A stretch of 64,000 nucleotides of DNA from Nephrocerus scutellatus (taxonomy: Eukaryota; Arthropoda; Insecta; Diptera; Pipunculidae), in assembly GCA_947095585.1 (NCBI GenBank), contig OX352763.1:28631462-28695461 (forward strand). The letters run 5' to 3'. The notes under the pieces are model-generated. The model was not told where the DNA came from. It worked only from the letters and a program-made list of their open reading frames with translations, and made no database searches. A program made the translations under genes and the position numbers. Below, piece after piece: positions 1 to 11,120 of the stretch. The stretch's first letter is position 1. Every line of letters begins with the position of its first letter.

Positions 1-236
1 CCATAGGAACAAGTCTTATAGTCACATATTAGTCCTACATTCCGAGTTTCATACGAATCCCTAGAGAAATGGCTTGGTTCCAAAAATCCCAGACCCTATT
101 GGCCAGATCCCAGAATTTCCATAGGAACAAGTCCTATAGTCACATATTAGTCCTATATTCCGAGTTTCATACGAATCGCTTGATAAATTGCTTTGTTCAA
201 AAACTCTAGTTCCTCATGACCAAATCCCATTGGATA
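1..236. repeat. Two-copy 118-bp tandem repeat
   Basis: A unit beginning CCATAGGAACAAGTC at position 1 recurs at 119 with few differences over the first ~60 bases (through the CATACGAATC segment). The second halves are more diverged. The window edge cuts the array, so more units may lie to the left. No coding potential is visible. Confidence 0.85.
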
Positions 237-239
237 TTA

Positions 240-345
240 AAAAACGTTACTTAAAATCTGTTAAAAACGTAACTTAACATCTGTTAAAAACGTAACTTAA
301 CATATGTTAAAAACGTAACTTAACAGCTGTTAAATAGTGACATTT
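240..345. repeat. 23-bp tandem repeat, about four units
   Basis: The unit CTGTTAAAAACGTAACTTAA (plus CAT) repeats head to tail about four times and decays at both ends. It directly follows the 118-bp repeat. It is a simple minisatellite with no coding role visible. Confidence 0.85.
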
Positions 346-591
346 AACATTTGAGTTTTTGAACATGTACCCTCTTAAACCTTGGAGTGAGACGTTGTCA
401 CGTCAATACTATTACGCTCTTTCTAAATCTACCTATGTTATAATAACTTCAGCTCCGTATGTTAGCATTTAGGAAGTCCCATTGAATAACGCCACAAACC
501 GACAGCCTAACTAAACGAAGTGAACAAAATTGTGTTACACTAATTAGGGGGATTTATGATAACAGTAATTAAAGATACGATATGACAACTT

Positions 592-706
592 AAACACACA
601 CACACACCCATATACACATCCACAAAGCAATGTGCTCCACAGGCTGGTGCACTGCTCGAAGGCATAATAATTAATACACTCACACACACACACACACACA
701 CACACT
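592..706. repeat. CA microsatellites
   Basis: Two (CA)n tracts lie at about 594-608 and 678-705, separated by unique sequence. The surrounding 345-1140 interval holds no recognisable gene; the open frame at 876-1073 is AT-rich and unlike any family I know. Confidence 0.85.
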
Positions 707-1139
707 CTACCTCCTGCCAGACGATGTCATGTTCTTATTATCCTTGTACGTAGTGTCTAAACAATTATTATCTTTCAGGCATAATTATGAGCGCACAAGC
801 GTGTGAGTCTGCGAACCGAGGTGTTTATTAGCTCTGTCACTTAAGCTGAGCGTTAAAATGAATTAAGTAAAACACATGGGGATACATTTGGCGAAAATGC
901 TTCGGGGAAGCGTCAAAAGAGCAACTTTGCAGATGACTTTACTTAATTCATTCGTTCGTGCATTCCTGGATAACTTAAACACAAGTTTTTTAAAGTTATC
1001 TTTGGGGATTTTACGTTTAAGCCGGACAGCTTTGTTAACGCCGGCATTTAGGTATCATGAAAAATTCAGTTGATAGCCATGCTCTGGTGCAACGATGACG
1101 GCAGACATCAATTAATAAAAAAACAACCCATAAAAATAC

Positions 1140-1860
1140 AATTTTTCATGTAAATTCTCTAATAGGAGATGGGTATGTGTTAAAATTTGAAGAAAATCGA
1201 GCTAATTTTTAAAAAAGTTTGGCCCATCGGAGATACACACGTATATAAAATTTTAAAAAAATCGGGTTAATTTTTTTAAAAATTTTTTTGGGGCCCAATG
1301 ACCCTGGGGCCCGGGGTCTTCAAATTTTTTACAAAAAGTGTTTTTCATCGGAGATACAAACGTATATAAAATTTAAAGGAAATCGGGTTAATTTTTTTGA
1401 AAAAAGTGATGGGGCTCCACGAACCCGGGCCCGGGGTCTCCAAATTTTTTACAAAAAGTGTTGTCTATCGGAGATACACATGTGTATTAAATTTGAAGAA
1501 AATCGGGATAATTTTTTTAAAAAAAGTTATGGGGCCCCACGAACCCGGGCCCCGGGCCCCGGGTCTCCAAAATTTTTACAAAAAGCTTTTTATATCAGAG
1601 ATACACAAGTGTATAAAATTTGAAGAAAATCGAGTAAAATTTTGTAAAATATTTGTAGGGGAGCCCACCGACCCCGAGGCCCGAGGGTCCTCAAATTTTA
1701 ATAGAAAGTGTTGTCATCGGAGATATGCATGTGTGCAAAATTTCAATAAAATAGGACTTTGGGAAGTGGGTCAAAAATTGATCGCAAGCATCCATGACAC
1801 ACAAATCCACAAACCCACAAACCCACAAACACACGGGCAAGTGAAGTTAATATAGAGAAT
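1140..1860 (+). repeat. Modular ~120-bp repeat array with GGGCCC palindromes and CAAA-type tail
   Basis: Copies of a GGAGATACA...AAAATTTGAAGAAAATCG module start near 1161, 1228, 1349, 1469, 1596 and 1718, with spacing of about 120-127 bp after the first. Each module carries a GC palindrome of the CCCGGGCCCGGG type, a TTTTTTACAAAAAGTG stretch and ATCGG. The array ends with a GGGTCAAAAATTGATCGCAAGCATCCA segment and an (ACCCACAA)-like simple tail. The same module and tail recur at 33.5, 45.1, 46.3-46.8 and 47.25-47.56 kb. Open frames across it (for example 1288-1623 and 1397-1855) come from the repetition and are not genes. The 3' simple tail would fit a retroposed element, but no protein is attached. 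Confidence 0.75.
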
Positions 1861-2149
1861 TTAAAAATTAAATATACTTTTGTTGAATAATTGGCAGTTA
1901 CTAGTGAACCTGCGAATGAGGCATGTCGTGAGTCACGTCTGGCGCGTGTGATGCGTGTGATGAGTGAAACAGTGCCTGTTTTTCTGTGTGTCTGTCTATT
2001 TCTTCGGCTTTTTGAGGTTCTTTTAAAACACCTTTCCCGCGACCTAGAGACCTAAGGATTTTTGAACAGCTATGTGTCATGGAAGATTTCTGAGAACCCG
2101 CGTGTGGCGTGTGTCGATGTACACATAAAACTTTGTTTGTAGTTTTCAA

Positions 2150-2460
2150 AAAAGCTGATTCCAACACCACTTTCATAACTTGACCTGTCGTGTTCCATAA
2201 ATTCTACTATTACTATCCAAGCCGGATCGTCTTCGATGATGCGAGCTAGGTGTCCATTCAACCAAAGCTCATCGAGCTTAATTCTATTGGCGATCTCTAG
2301 ATCACTATAATGCACTTAGTATTTCATCAGTCTCCCGTACAATCTGGGCCAATATAACTAAGTAAGACTTTGCTATCTAACGCAGCTAAGGGGTGAGAGT
2401 GCCTTTTGCTAAGCTCCTAAGTCTTGTTGATAGAACGTTGCCGCAAGATTCCTTAATCCA
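2150..2460 (-). pseudogene. RTE-like LINE relic, reverse transcriptase C-terminus
   Basis: Read on the minus strand, this keeps the tail of an insect reverse transcriptase of the kind often paired with craniofacial-development-protein-2-like endonucleases (RTE-type). The frame at 2070-2315 reads YSDLEIANRIKLDELWLNGH, close to the family's YGDL..VQRIKL.RL.WLGH motif, followed by an EDDPA-like segment. Further upstream (2340-2450) a decayed KRHSHPLAALDSKVL matches the SKK.SD.LAAFERKVL motif. Frames are broken and the catalytic core is absent. It abuts a plus-strand fragment of the same protein region. Confidence 0.6.
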
Positions 2461-2479
2461 GAAATTTAAGCTTAACATC

Positions 2480-2740
2480 CAGACTGTTGGTGTATAAAAC
2501 AATGGTCATACCAGTACTTACATTTCGATCAGAGACTTATCAAACAAAATTCTGATCTCTTAGCCGTGTTCGAGAGAAAACTCTTACAGGGAATTGAAGC
2601 AGTATGTGGAATTGAAAAGAAGGAGTCTCCGGAGTCGGACTCTACAATGATGATATCTACGAGCGTTATGGCGATGTCGACATTGTGTAGAGAATAAAGC
2701 TCGCTATGCTCGGAAAGTCGAAAAGTTGTCTATCTCTGTC
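2480..2740 (+). pseudogene. RTE-like LINE relic in opposite orientation
   Basis: Plus-strand translation in several frames gives VYKTMVIPVLTFRSET, SDLLAVFERKLLQGI and YNDDIYERYGDVDIV, followed by RIKLAMLG after a stop. These match the thumb and C-terminal region of the same RTE-like reverse transcriptase seen on the minus strand at 2150-2460. At least two frame changes and stops are present. The two relics meet tail-region to tail-region, so they are either independent insertions or an inverted rearrangement. Confidence 0.6.
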
Positions 2741-2744
2741 CGAA

Positions 2745-4450
2745 TGCAATGGTCTATCTGTAGCAGTAGTATTTTTTCAAATTTGTAGCAGCTACAAAAG
2801 TTAAAAGTCGGCCAACTCTTAATACCGCTACTGGCTATATGCTACTGCTACAGCATTCCATTCTTCGGTTCCGGCAGTTAGGATTTTGCCAACAACCAAA
2901 ACTACTCTAATTACATCAGTTCTTATCAGATCGACATTAAACAGCATTTAGGTCAGCTAGTACTTAGAAGGGATACCAGTAAAGGATTTTAAATACGAAC
3001 AAACCCGATGGTTGCTTCATTTTGGTGGGTTCTTGTATTATAAAATAGATTCTGATTTTTTTAAGAAACTATTCCCCGTCCATACATGTACACTACCCGT
3101 AAGTTCCATGGGAAAATTCTTAATTCGTTCAGCCGTTTACGTCACTGTAGTCGTCCTCATGAACCAGTCATAGTTCAGACGCTTTAATAAAGATTTTTTT
3201 CAGGCGAGATTATTAGCATCGCGACAACCACACTTTGAAGGGAATAGCTCCATAATTTAGCGTGTCTTTTTTGCCGTCAGCTTTTACCTGAATTTTACCC
3301 GTTAACAATTTATACGGCACGAGCATAGATACTACATATTGTTCCCCATTATGCAGATGATTGTCCGCCTGTTAATCAGTTACCTATACCAATATAATCG
3401 TATACATTACACGAAAAAAATATACTTACTTTTTACATTAATTTAATATGCTATTATGCTTTTATTTTAAGATTCAATAGTTACAACTTTTGTACTTAAA
3501 CGTAGCAGTTCTATTGTGCTAAGTCTGAATGCCTCGCCTTTGATCATCTAATGTTACAATACTCGTAGTGTCGTATTTACTCAACATTCTCATCTCCCAG
3601 TGATGTGATCCCATCCAGTTCACTTCACTTACATCGCAATTTACCTAAGTGACTACTTGAAAGAGTCCGCTACTCATCTAAGGATGCTACTCAATTTTCA
3701 TTCATTGAATTGAATGAAAGAAAATCTTATGCGCTCTCTCTCTCATTCATTTCGATTTCATAAAAATAGTCTGCAAAGAAAGAAGGATTCCATAAAAAAA
3801 CCAAAACGAAGTGAAACTCATCTCATCTCCTGAATGTGCCAATTATATAAAATAACATCCATTGAGTATCCTTTATCACGCCTGTTATCCCATTATTATT
3901 GTGTGATAAAGTAGCCCTTTATTAGGGGTAATAGCAGCAGGACCGTTTACCAAGAATATGCGAACAACAAATAACACCAAGCAAGAGAGAGAAAGCTTAA
4001 GGATCTATTCATCAAATTTATTTGCACACTTCAGTTGGAGTTATTTGAACTTTCACAAATCTTCAATTTGAATGGTGATTGCTTGAAAATCAAATGAAAT
4101 TCTGTTCAGAAGTATAGGCCTATGATACTGCAGATACCAGATGAGCTTTATCTCTTAGTGTTTGCTGAAGGACTCCTCGTAAAGTGGCGACTGGATTCCC
4201 AGTTCAATTAATATATGGATTACTCCTCTTTTGAATGATTTCCAATATAAGTTTTTGATTAACAAAAGATACATTAAATAAATTGGCATTTCAAAGGTTT
4301 TTTTTTTTGCATCGCATCAAATTACATTTTACATTTGGTATTGGAAATTATAAATGAAATGAGCTTTCAATCAACTGGACTGAAAAGTTTGTATTTACAT
4401 TTGAATTGATATTTATAGTTTGAATAATAGTTTATTAAAAATGTTTAAAA
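2745..4450. other. No gene recognised
   Basis: The stretch is AT-rich, with no long open frame and no recognisable domain on either strand. It has a short CTCTCTCTCTC tract near 3736 and homopolymer runs. I see no paired terminal repeats and cannot assign it to an element. Confidence 0.5.
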
Positions 4451-4452
4451 AT

Positions 4453-4545
4453 ACCTGTTAGGTTAGTTTATGTTGGGAAAAATTGGCTGCTTCGGTACAC
4501 GTAGACCGTTCCTTGTGATACCACAGGATCGTATTCTTTTCCAAC
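4453..4545 (-). repeat. 3'-end segment of a LOA-like LINE
   Basis: On the plus strand the segment runs TTAGGTTAG...CACGTAGACC...TTGTGATACCACAGGATC. A related block at 58065-58145 (TTAGGTTAGG...CATTGTGATACCACACGGATC) follows the end of a LOA-like RNase H relic, which identifies both as the element's 3' UTR in minus orientation. Here it lies about 430 bp from the matching minus-strand reverse transcriptase at 4978-6060, so this copy has lost its RNase H region. Confidence 0.5.
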
Positions 4546-4783
4546 ACATTGGAAGCTTTTTAAGAAGTTAGAAGATCTGCGAGAGATGTAAATGTTTGTA
4601 TGCTCCTTATGCTGACACTGGACAGAGGAAAAGAGGAAGCAGAGGAAGGGAGCTACTGTCCGTTGCCACTACAGCTACTACAATAGTCATTAAATTCCAT
4701 GCTCAGCCTTCTCACATGTTCCCCCAAAAAAAGCAGTGCCCTGAAAATATTTCTACTATCGCTCAGCACTCAACTTAGCCAAT

Positions 4784-4920
4784 CTCGGTGTGGTGCATTG
4801 GTTAGAATCATTGGCACTTACACGGAGGTCACCGAGTTCGATTCCTGGCGCGTCCAAAAAATGCATGAATTTTCTCACCGCACTGATCATCTAGATTAAG
4901 GTACACATGATACCATGCTG
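4784..4920 (+). repeat. tRNA-derived SINE-like element
   Basis: A pol III promoter-like pair is visible: an A-box-like TGGTGCATTGG at 4791-4801 and a B-box GAGTTCGATTCC at 4834-4845, at tRNA-like spacing. A non-tRNA body beginning GTCCAAAAAATGCATG follows. The T-arm pairs only partly, so this is not a functional tRNA. The head resembles calyptrate-fly SINEs that begin GTGGTGCAATGGTTAG. No poly(A) or target-site duplication is clear. It differs from the SINE family at 12.1 and 56.7 kb. Confidence 0.55.
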
Positions 4921-4977
4921 TACATGTGATATTCAATTGCCATATAATGCTGTATTCACATGTACGGTAAGTAATTA

Positions 4978-6060
4978 AGAGGTATAGCCATCAATTTGTG
5001 GTCAATTCCTAGATGATGAATGCTTTTCATTATAGCCTCCGTCTTTACATTGTTGGAGGAACCTTCAATGTCGAGGAATATCGCTACGAGTTAGCATTCT
5101 TTCCAGTGTAGTGATTTTTCAATCGTACGCACCAGTGTGTGAAGCGTTGTCTCAACCGACTTCCCTTTGCAGTAAGCGTGTTGAGACTGAGTTACACCTG
5201 GTTTCTTATCCAACCTTTCCAAAGTTTTCAAAAGAAAAGAAGATAGAGTTATTGGTCTAAGGTCGTTTGGGTAACCATTTTTTCTGCTTTTAGAATGAAG
5301 ACCATCTTAACTTCCGCCCATTTCACAGGAATATGCATTAATTTTAGACACCCTTTAAGAATCTCCTCTAACCTGCCATCGTTAGAGTGGAATGAGATTA
5401 GATTAGACAGATTATCTCTGAGTTATTCTGTAATTTTGCTGGTATGATTTGGTCTGGGCCGGCTGTTTTACAAGGCTTGAAGCCGCTAATTTCCACTTGA
5501 TTCGCTTAGTGCTAACGATGTCATAAATGGTATAAATTCCATGCTGAGTTTTGAGATATAACTCATACCTCGATTCGTTCGATCCTGGAAAGTGAGTTTC
5601 TAACTTTGCCTTACCTTGAAAATACCCCGCACTATTGCTGGACAGACGGGGTCCCCCCGTTTTCCCATGCTTCCATCTATCCGAGAAGAGATATCCCCTT
5701 CTTCATGATTTCTATCAATGACAGCAAGCGCTAAAGCATGTTCATCGGGTCAGTCGTTTTATTTTGCCTATGCTCAAGATTTCTTCTGCTTCTTCGCGAG
5801 TTTACCCATTGGGGTCTCAGCCCACCTTTCTAATATCCTATGGGCCGAACGACGTTCTCCATATTGCCGCTTGCTCAAACGAAGGGGGGAGACTAACCTT
5901 TAAGGTTCGAGTAAATCCCACCAGATGTTTGCGGCATTTGTCAGTTTCCGTTTTTAGAAGAGTGCCGATCTCGGGATTAATAAAAATATTATTTTTCTGG
6001 CTCATCATAAAGATCCTATGAGTGTCGGAGAGAGGGGGGTTCACCCATGCAGAGATCCGA
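4978..6060 (-). pseudogene. LOA-like LINE relic: endonuclease end and reverse transcriptase N-terminal half
   Basis: Reading down the minus strand from 6060 there is an EPPSL..SDTHRI-like end of an APE-type endonuclease, then at about 5490 a GPDQIIPAKLQ segment. This is followed by RPITLSSFLLKTLERL (near 5240), HAYCKGKSVETTLHTLV (near 5170) and AIFLDIEGSSNNVKTEAI (near 5070). These are the fingers and motif A region of LOA-clade reverse transcriptases, which nick DNA and copy the element RNA at the target. Several frame changes and stops break it. Motif C (YADD) and RNase H are missing. Clade assignment comes from motif style only. Confidence 0.6.
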
Positions 6061-8190
6061 AATACCCGGGTACAACTGGAGGTTTTTAGGTATCCAGTGG
6101 GCTCCGATCACTACTGGGTTATTTAAGTGGGCCCCTAGACTGGTCGATGCTCGGCTCGATTTGCATAACACTTTGATCCAGCATATCGCTGTCATTTAGC
6201 GTAACCCGCTCCGCACCTAGGTCACTAGGAACTGGCAGCGACAGCACTGCACTGTAAGCTTTGCTTACTTCTTCCAAAAGCATAGGTTTCCAACCAAGCA
6301 TACTATCAAAGTTAGTGCAAAGAAATATTCTATTATCAGAAAAAATCAGACTGGTAATCTTTTGAGTTGGAGCAGCAACTGCTAGTGAATTATATGGTCC
6401 AGTTCTCCTCGACGGGTTGATTTCTAAACCACATTTTCAGGCCCTTTCTGTTATATTTGAGAGTACCTACCTTTCTACAATGCATTTCGAGATATTGAGG
6501 CATTAAGTTTGAACCAATTGTTGTTAGATGCCATTTAATAGTTAACTAGCATTTTGCGAATCACATATACTACTATATACTATTTATATGAGTTGCTATT
6601 CATTTGATGAATAACTTTGTCTCATTTCCTTAAACAATTTTATTAATGCCCCTTGATTGATAAATTCAGCAATGTCCTACTCGAGGGTGATCTTCTGTTC
6701 GTTTTCATTTTGTCAATTGATATCACCACATGAGTTGTTGAACGGCGATAAAATTCATTGACTCTATTGGCTTATTGTTCAACAGTATACCACTCGTTAA
6801 TGCCTCCCTCTCACAGTCAAATGTATTATAATCCCTGATGCAAAATGTCTAAATGAAAAGTTTTGATTATTATTTGAAATTTTCAACAGTGTGTTGAGTG
6901 TGTAAATGCTTCCAAATGTTACTCATACGTCGTGTCAGCCATAAGCTGCTTTACAAATTTCAGCGCATTAGTTACGAGGCTTTTTTTAGTTAATACAGGA
7001 GACAGGATTAAAATGCTAGCACCAAGTTACTCCAGCGCAAATTTAAATTCAAACCTGTGTGTGGTAAATTTACAGGATTAATAACTGATGTGGTTGCATC
7101 ATCGTCCCTGAACTTTGTCCTGATTGCATGTAATCCAATCAATTAATACATTTTTAATCGTGTCATTGTACAAAATAAAAGTAAAACACAATCGCCTTAA
7201 TCAAAAACGGGGTATAATTTATGTATGTTGTGTTGTTGTTCCTATGATTTACATCATACAGTAAAATTAAATACTTTTGGATTGGTCGTGATATTTTTTT
7301 ATCTGCAAAATACGCGTTTTCCAAGCATCCTATCAGTTAGAGGTGCTAGAGTACGACATAGCTCTACATTGATAATTGAAATAGCGACATGCCATCAAGA
7401 CCAATGCCGGGATTATGAGATTAAACATTAAATCCCTATAATAGTTGCATCATGTCTGTTCGATAGAGTTACCAACTAGATAGCTCCTCTGTCTGCAACT
7501 AACTCTCGTTAAGATTAAATGTGGGCTACACTCCAGTCCAAATACCCTATAATATGTAGTTGCAATCATGTCTGTTTGATAGAGTTACGAACTAGATAGC
7601 TCATAACACTCATAAAGCTTCCTGTGCCTGCAACCTGCAACTAACTCTCATTAAAGTTAAGTATGGGCCACACTCCAGTCCAAATACCCTATAATAGTTA
7701 CAATCATGTTTGTTAGATAGAGTTACTAACTAGATAGCGCATAACACTCATAAAGCTTCATGTGCCTGCAAGTAACTCTCATTAGGGTTAAAAATGGGCC
7801 ACACTTCAATCCAAATGCAAGTATCTTTTTTTATCTAATCGGCTCTCTGCTACCGGCTCCCTTTTAGGCGCGATACGACTGATTTAATTTCGATTTCTAT
7901 TAAACACTAGAAAAGTCTGCTTTCATCTGCGTTGTAAATGTCCACAGGCATATATATATAAGGGATATAAGGGACACTTGGACACGCGTACGTAAGAATT
8001 GGTTAAATGATTTCCTGGTAGCAAACCATCTTTTAGTCATTTCTCAGGTATTGTGAAGCAAACAGCTTTTTGAACAACAAAAATGCTATCGTTGCCTTTT
8101 CCACAGCTTTACATCTTCAAAGTAGTAAAGAAATTTGTCCAGACCAGCAACGAAGATAGCTTCGTTGGGAAATGTACAACACCATTTGCA
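6060..8190. other. No gene recognised; contains a three-unit tandem repeat
   Basis: Open frames at 6119-6301 (minus) and 7225-7431 (plus) match nothing I know. The only structure is the tandem repeat at 7434-7822, annotated separately. The 6060-6300 part could be upstream remains of the adjacent LOA-like LINE, but no motif supports that. Confidence 0.45.
7434..7822. repeat. Three-unit tandem repeat, ~110-140 bp period
   Basis: Units begin CCCTATAATAGTTGC at 7434, CCCTATAATATGTAG at 7545 and CCCTATAATAGTTAC at 7687. Each runs through ATCATGT.TGTT.GATAGAGTTAC, AACTAGATAG, CTGCAACTAACTCTC and GGGCCACACTCCAGTCC. The last two units share a CATAACACTCATAAAGCTTC insert missing from the first. The divergence suggests an old local duplication. 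Confidence 0.8.
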
Positions 8191-8194
8191 CATG

Positions 8195-8880
8195 TTATCC
8201 GAGGATTCCTCTAATTATATCAAATATCGTGAAAGTCAGCTCATTAAATGTCTCCTTAGTGACCGGCAGTACAGATATCATGAGCACCACTAGTGATTTG
8301 ATGGCATATCTTACCAAACCAATGTACCAGTCTGTTAGTGAATACAAAATGATTGCGATATTTCTAAGACATTTAAGAGAGTTTGGCTTAAAGCTCATTT
8401 AAAAAAATTCGTGGTTACAGAGTCGATGAAAAACATTGGATTACTTTCTATCTTTCATACGGTTTTGGACGGTTTCAACTCTGAAATTCACTGCATAAGT
8501 ACTGGCGTTCCTAAGGGCTCTCTATTGTCCCCGACACTCTTTCTCATTTTCGCTAACGATATTTTGTCAGGTACTTTTGATCCAATTCATTCTTTCACTG
8601 ACAGAGCACTCTCAGTTTCTATAATATGTAAGTTTTTCCGTTATTGTTGTTGTAGCAGCTCCAGGTCTGTTAAATCTATTGCTGAGAGTTGAGGATCCTT
8701 GGTCTAGTGTGAGAAACATTGGAGTTCTTTCGGACCACATATTAGTTGTCGCCAACAATGATGTGAAATGGTTAGGTTTCCTAACACAGTGTAACAAACA
8801 TTTCACTCCATATGATCTGGCTACTATTTACAAGCTCTTCTAATTGCTTTGAAAAACTTTTAAGATTAGCTTCTTGGAGC
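8195..8880 (+). pseudogene. Family A non-LTR retrotransposon relic, reverse transcriptase
   Basis: Plus-strand frames keep several reverse transcriptase blocks in order: LLSDRQYRYHEHH (near 8250, fingers), TFKRVWLKAHL (near 8370, motif A region), VLDGFNSEIHCISTGVPKG then SPTLFLIFANDILSG (8466-8570, motif B), PIHSFTDRALS where the family has HSFADDSTL (so the catalytic YADD-like aspartates are lost), and KHFTPYDLATIYKLF (near 8800, thumb). Frame breaks and a PQG to PKG change show it is dead. Relatives lie at 20.2-22.8, 51.0-52.0 and 61.4-63.2 kb; the 42.2-kb LINE is close to them. I cannot fix the clade (CR1- or Jockey-like). Confidence 0.65.
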
Positions 8881-9850
8881 ATGTATTGCACTTCACTTCA
8901 TTTTTAACAGTTGGCTGATTACTATACCATTGTTTCCAGGACCACTTTGCCCACTTGTTACGAGCATGCATTTAATGCAGGATTTACCCCAAGCGTAAGA
9001 CTTTGCAAATATCTCTCTTTCCCTTTCTTTGTAAAAATTGCCATTTATTTATTTCAATATAACTCAAACTATGAACTTACATTTCATGTATCACACCGTT
9101 GTGAGCTTCAATTCTATAGCTTCCAACATTATTTGTTTTACTCAAAATTTTCCGCTTCTTCAACCTTTCGTTCGGGGCACACAAAAAACATCCTGTCTCT
9201 AGAGATAGAATCACTCACATCACATAGAAAACATCACATCATAATCGATGGATTCCAGCATGAACAATGTCTACCCGTAGGTAGCATCAGCATAAAAGAA
9301 GACGACATAGCCCTCAATCAAAGCAATGACTCGCTTAGTAGATAGACGTAATGCTCAAACCCCATGACAATCCCATTTTTCCGATTATGTCCTTTGGGTA
9401 AAATCAAAAGTCTTTCTCTTCATTCTTCGCTTATCCTTTTTTTTTAGATGATTGCGCACAATTGCTGAAGAACATTCCACGAACTGAAAGTTTTTACCTT
9501 TTCTTTTTATTGTGTTGCCAGAAAGACGGGAAAACGTCATCTTCTCATCTTTGTCCATTTTGTGATTTTCCGCCAACTGGCAGATAAAGGGAAGAGCAAG
9601 AAAATTTCCGATAAATTTTGCAAATCCATCAAACTGCAAGGCGAAGGAAAGTCTTGATATGCATCGCTTCCGTCGATGAGGAATTACCAATTTTGTGCAG
9701 CGAAAAGCTCGTAACAAATAGTGCTCCACTGTGTGGAAAGTGAGAAAAACCAAGAAATAAGAGAAGCATGAAGTTTAATTTTTGAAAACAAGACTGCGCT
9801 CAAGGTATTCAGGTTAAACCGAATCTAGAATAAATGCCTTTGGGTGACTA
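8880..9850. other. No gene recognised
   Basis: Two moderately long open frames, 8911-9345 (plus, 144 codons) and 9385-9753 (minus, 122 codons), have no recognisable domain, no signal peptide and no splice context that I can defend. They may be chance frames. Confidence 0.4.
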
Positions 9851-9851
9851 A

Positions 9852-11040
9852 TGATGGAATATTAGAAACATACAAAAAAGGTAATAAAAACGATAACATC
9901 GCGATGATGAATCGCGTGCGATTCCTGGCAATGAGCTTCAGCTCTCTCTTCAACTCTTCCCCAATTGCCGTGACTCCTCCTCAACTGATCTGCGCCATGT
10001 ATTTCTCGAACGACCCGTTCTTCTACCGCCCTGAGGTAACGCATTCTATTGCATTGCGTAGTTTGCTATGGAACTGTCGCCTTTTCGGAGTGTATGACCA
10101 ATCCACTGCGACTTCCGTCGTTGGATGTTCGTTAGAGATATGGTTAGGCCAGCAAACCCTTAAGATGTTCCGTAGGCAAGTATTTACAGACGTTTGTAAT
10201 CTTTTTGTGATAGTAGCGTTCACATTCCAAGTGCTGCACCCATACAACAGCACAGATTCAACATTTGAACGGAACAGTCACAGCTTGGTGTTTAAGCTGA
10301 TCGCATTGCTTCGCATTCCAAACACCGATTTTGCTTTGCCGATTCGGTTGACAATGTCCTGCTCGGTTCCACCTTCGGTCGAGACAATACTCCTAAGATA
10401 TTGGAAACTCTCTACTCTCTCTACCGGTTGTCCATCAATTTTAACTTGAGTTACTGACTTAGTGCCGAGGTTGATGATTTTGGTTTTGGCAGCATTAATC
10501 TTCAAACCCGCAACATTTGCCTCCCTTTCCACATTTGTTGTCATTTGGTGCAGCTTCATAATCCTGTGTGAGAGTAAACATAAGTCGTCAGCGTAGCTCA
10601 GATGTTTGATTTGAGATGTAAGAGTCCAACGAATTCCTCCATTTCCACTAGATAAAGAAGCGCGAAGCACGTCGCTAAACACCAACAAAAAAAGTATCGG
10701 CGATAGAATGCAACCTTGTCGTACCCCACTTAGTATCTCGAATTCCTCTCACAGCTTTCCTCTATGAAGCACATGCCATCATAGATTGCTTTAATAATAG
10801 CTATTAGCTTATCGGGTATACCTCTCCTGCACAAGGCGAGCCAGATAAACTGTCTGTTGATACTGTCAAATGCCTTCTCAAAATCGAGGAATTCGACCGG
10901 AATTCAACGCACTGTTCAATAATGATCCGCAGGGTGTTGATGTGGTCTGCACAGGATCATTCAGTGCGGAAACCGGCTTGTTCGGCATCGACATGGAACT
11001 CAATGATACTTTGGATCATGGATCATAGCTTTAAAGTTTG
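9852..11040 (-). pseudogene. RTE-like LINE relic (SR2-like type), motif A through C-terminus
   Basis: From 11040 downward the minus strand reads LDFEKAFDSINRQFIWLALC (motif A, near 10880), GIPDKLIAIIKAIYDGMCF, then in the frame 10278-10688 HLSYADDLCLLSH (motif C with both catalytic aspartates), GLKINAAKTKIINLGTKS, VESFQYLRSIVSTEGG and GKAKSVFGM. After a frame change come SNVESVLLYGCSTWNVNA-type thumb sequence (10023-10253) and an ELKRELKLIARNRTRF-type C-terminus near 9950. This order is that of RTE/SR2-type reverse transcriptases. The endonuclease domain is absent, so it is 5' truncated and broken by frameshifts. It differs in sequence from the other RTE-like relics here. Confidence 0.7.
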
Positions 11041-11120
11041 AATACCTAAAGTATGTCAAACAAAAGAAGGTACATATTAAGGTTGAGTCTCAGTTAGTCT
11101 CAACTGGCAAAGATAAGGAT

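Noticed and set aside
1288..1855. Two overlapping open frames of 111 and 152 codons
   Set aside because: They run through the ~120-bp modular repeat and repeat the same peptide; no start context or domain.
7434..7822. CRISPR-like direct repeats
   Set aside because: Units differ in length and sequence with no unique spacers between identical short repeats; the context is eukaryotic.
9844..10449. 201-codon plus-strand open frame
   Set aside because: It is the antisense of the RTE-like reverse transcriptase thumb and C-terminus, which explains the sequence better.
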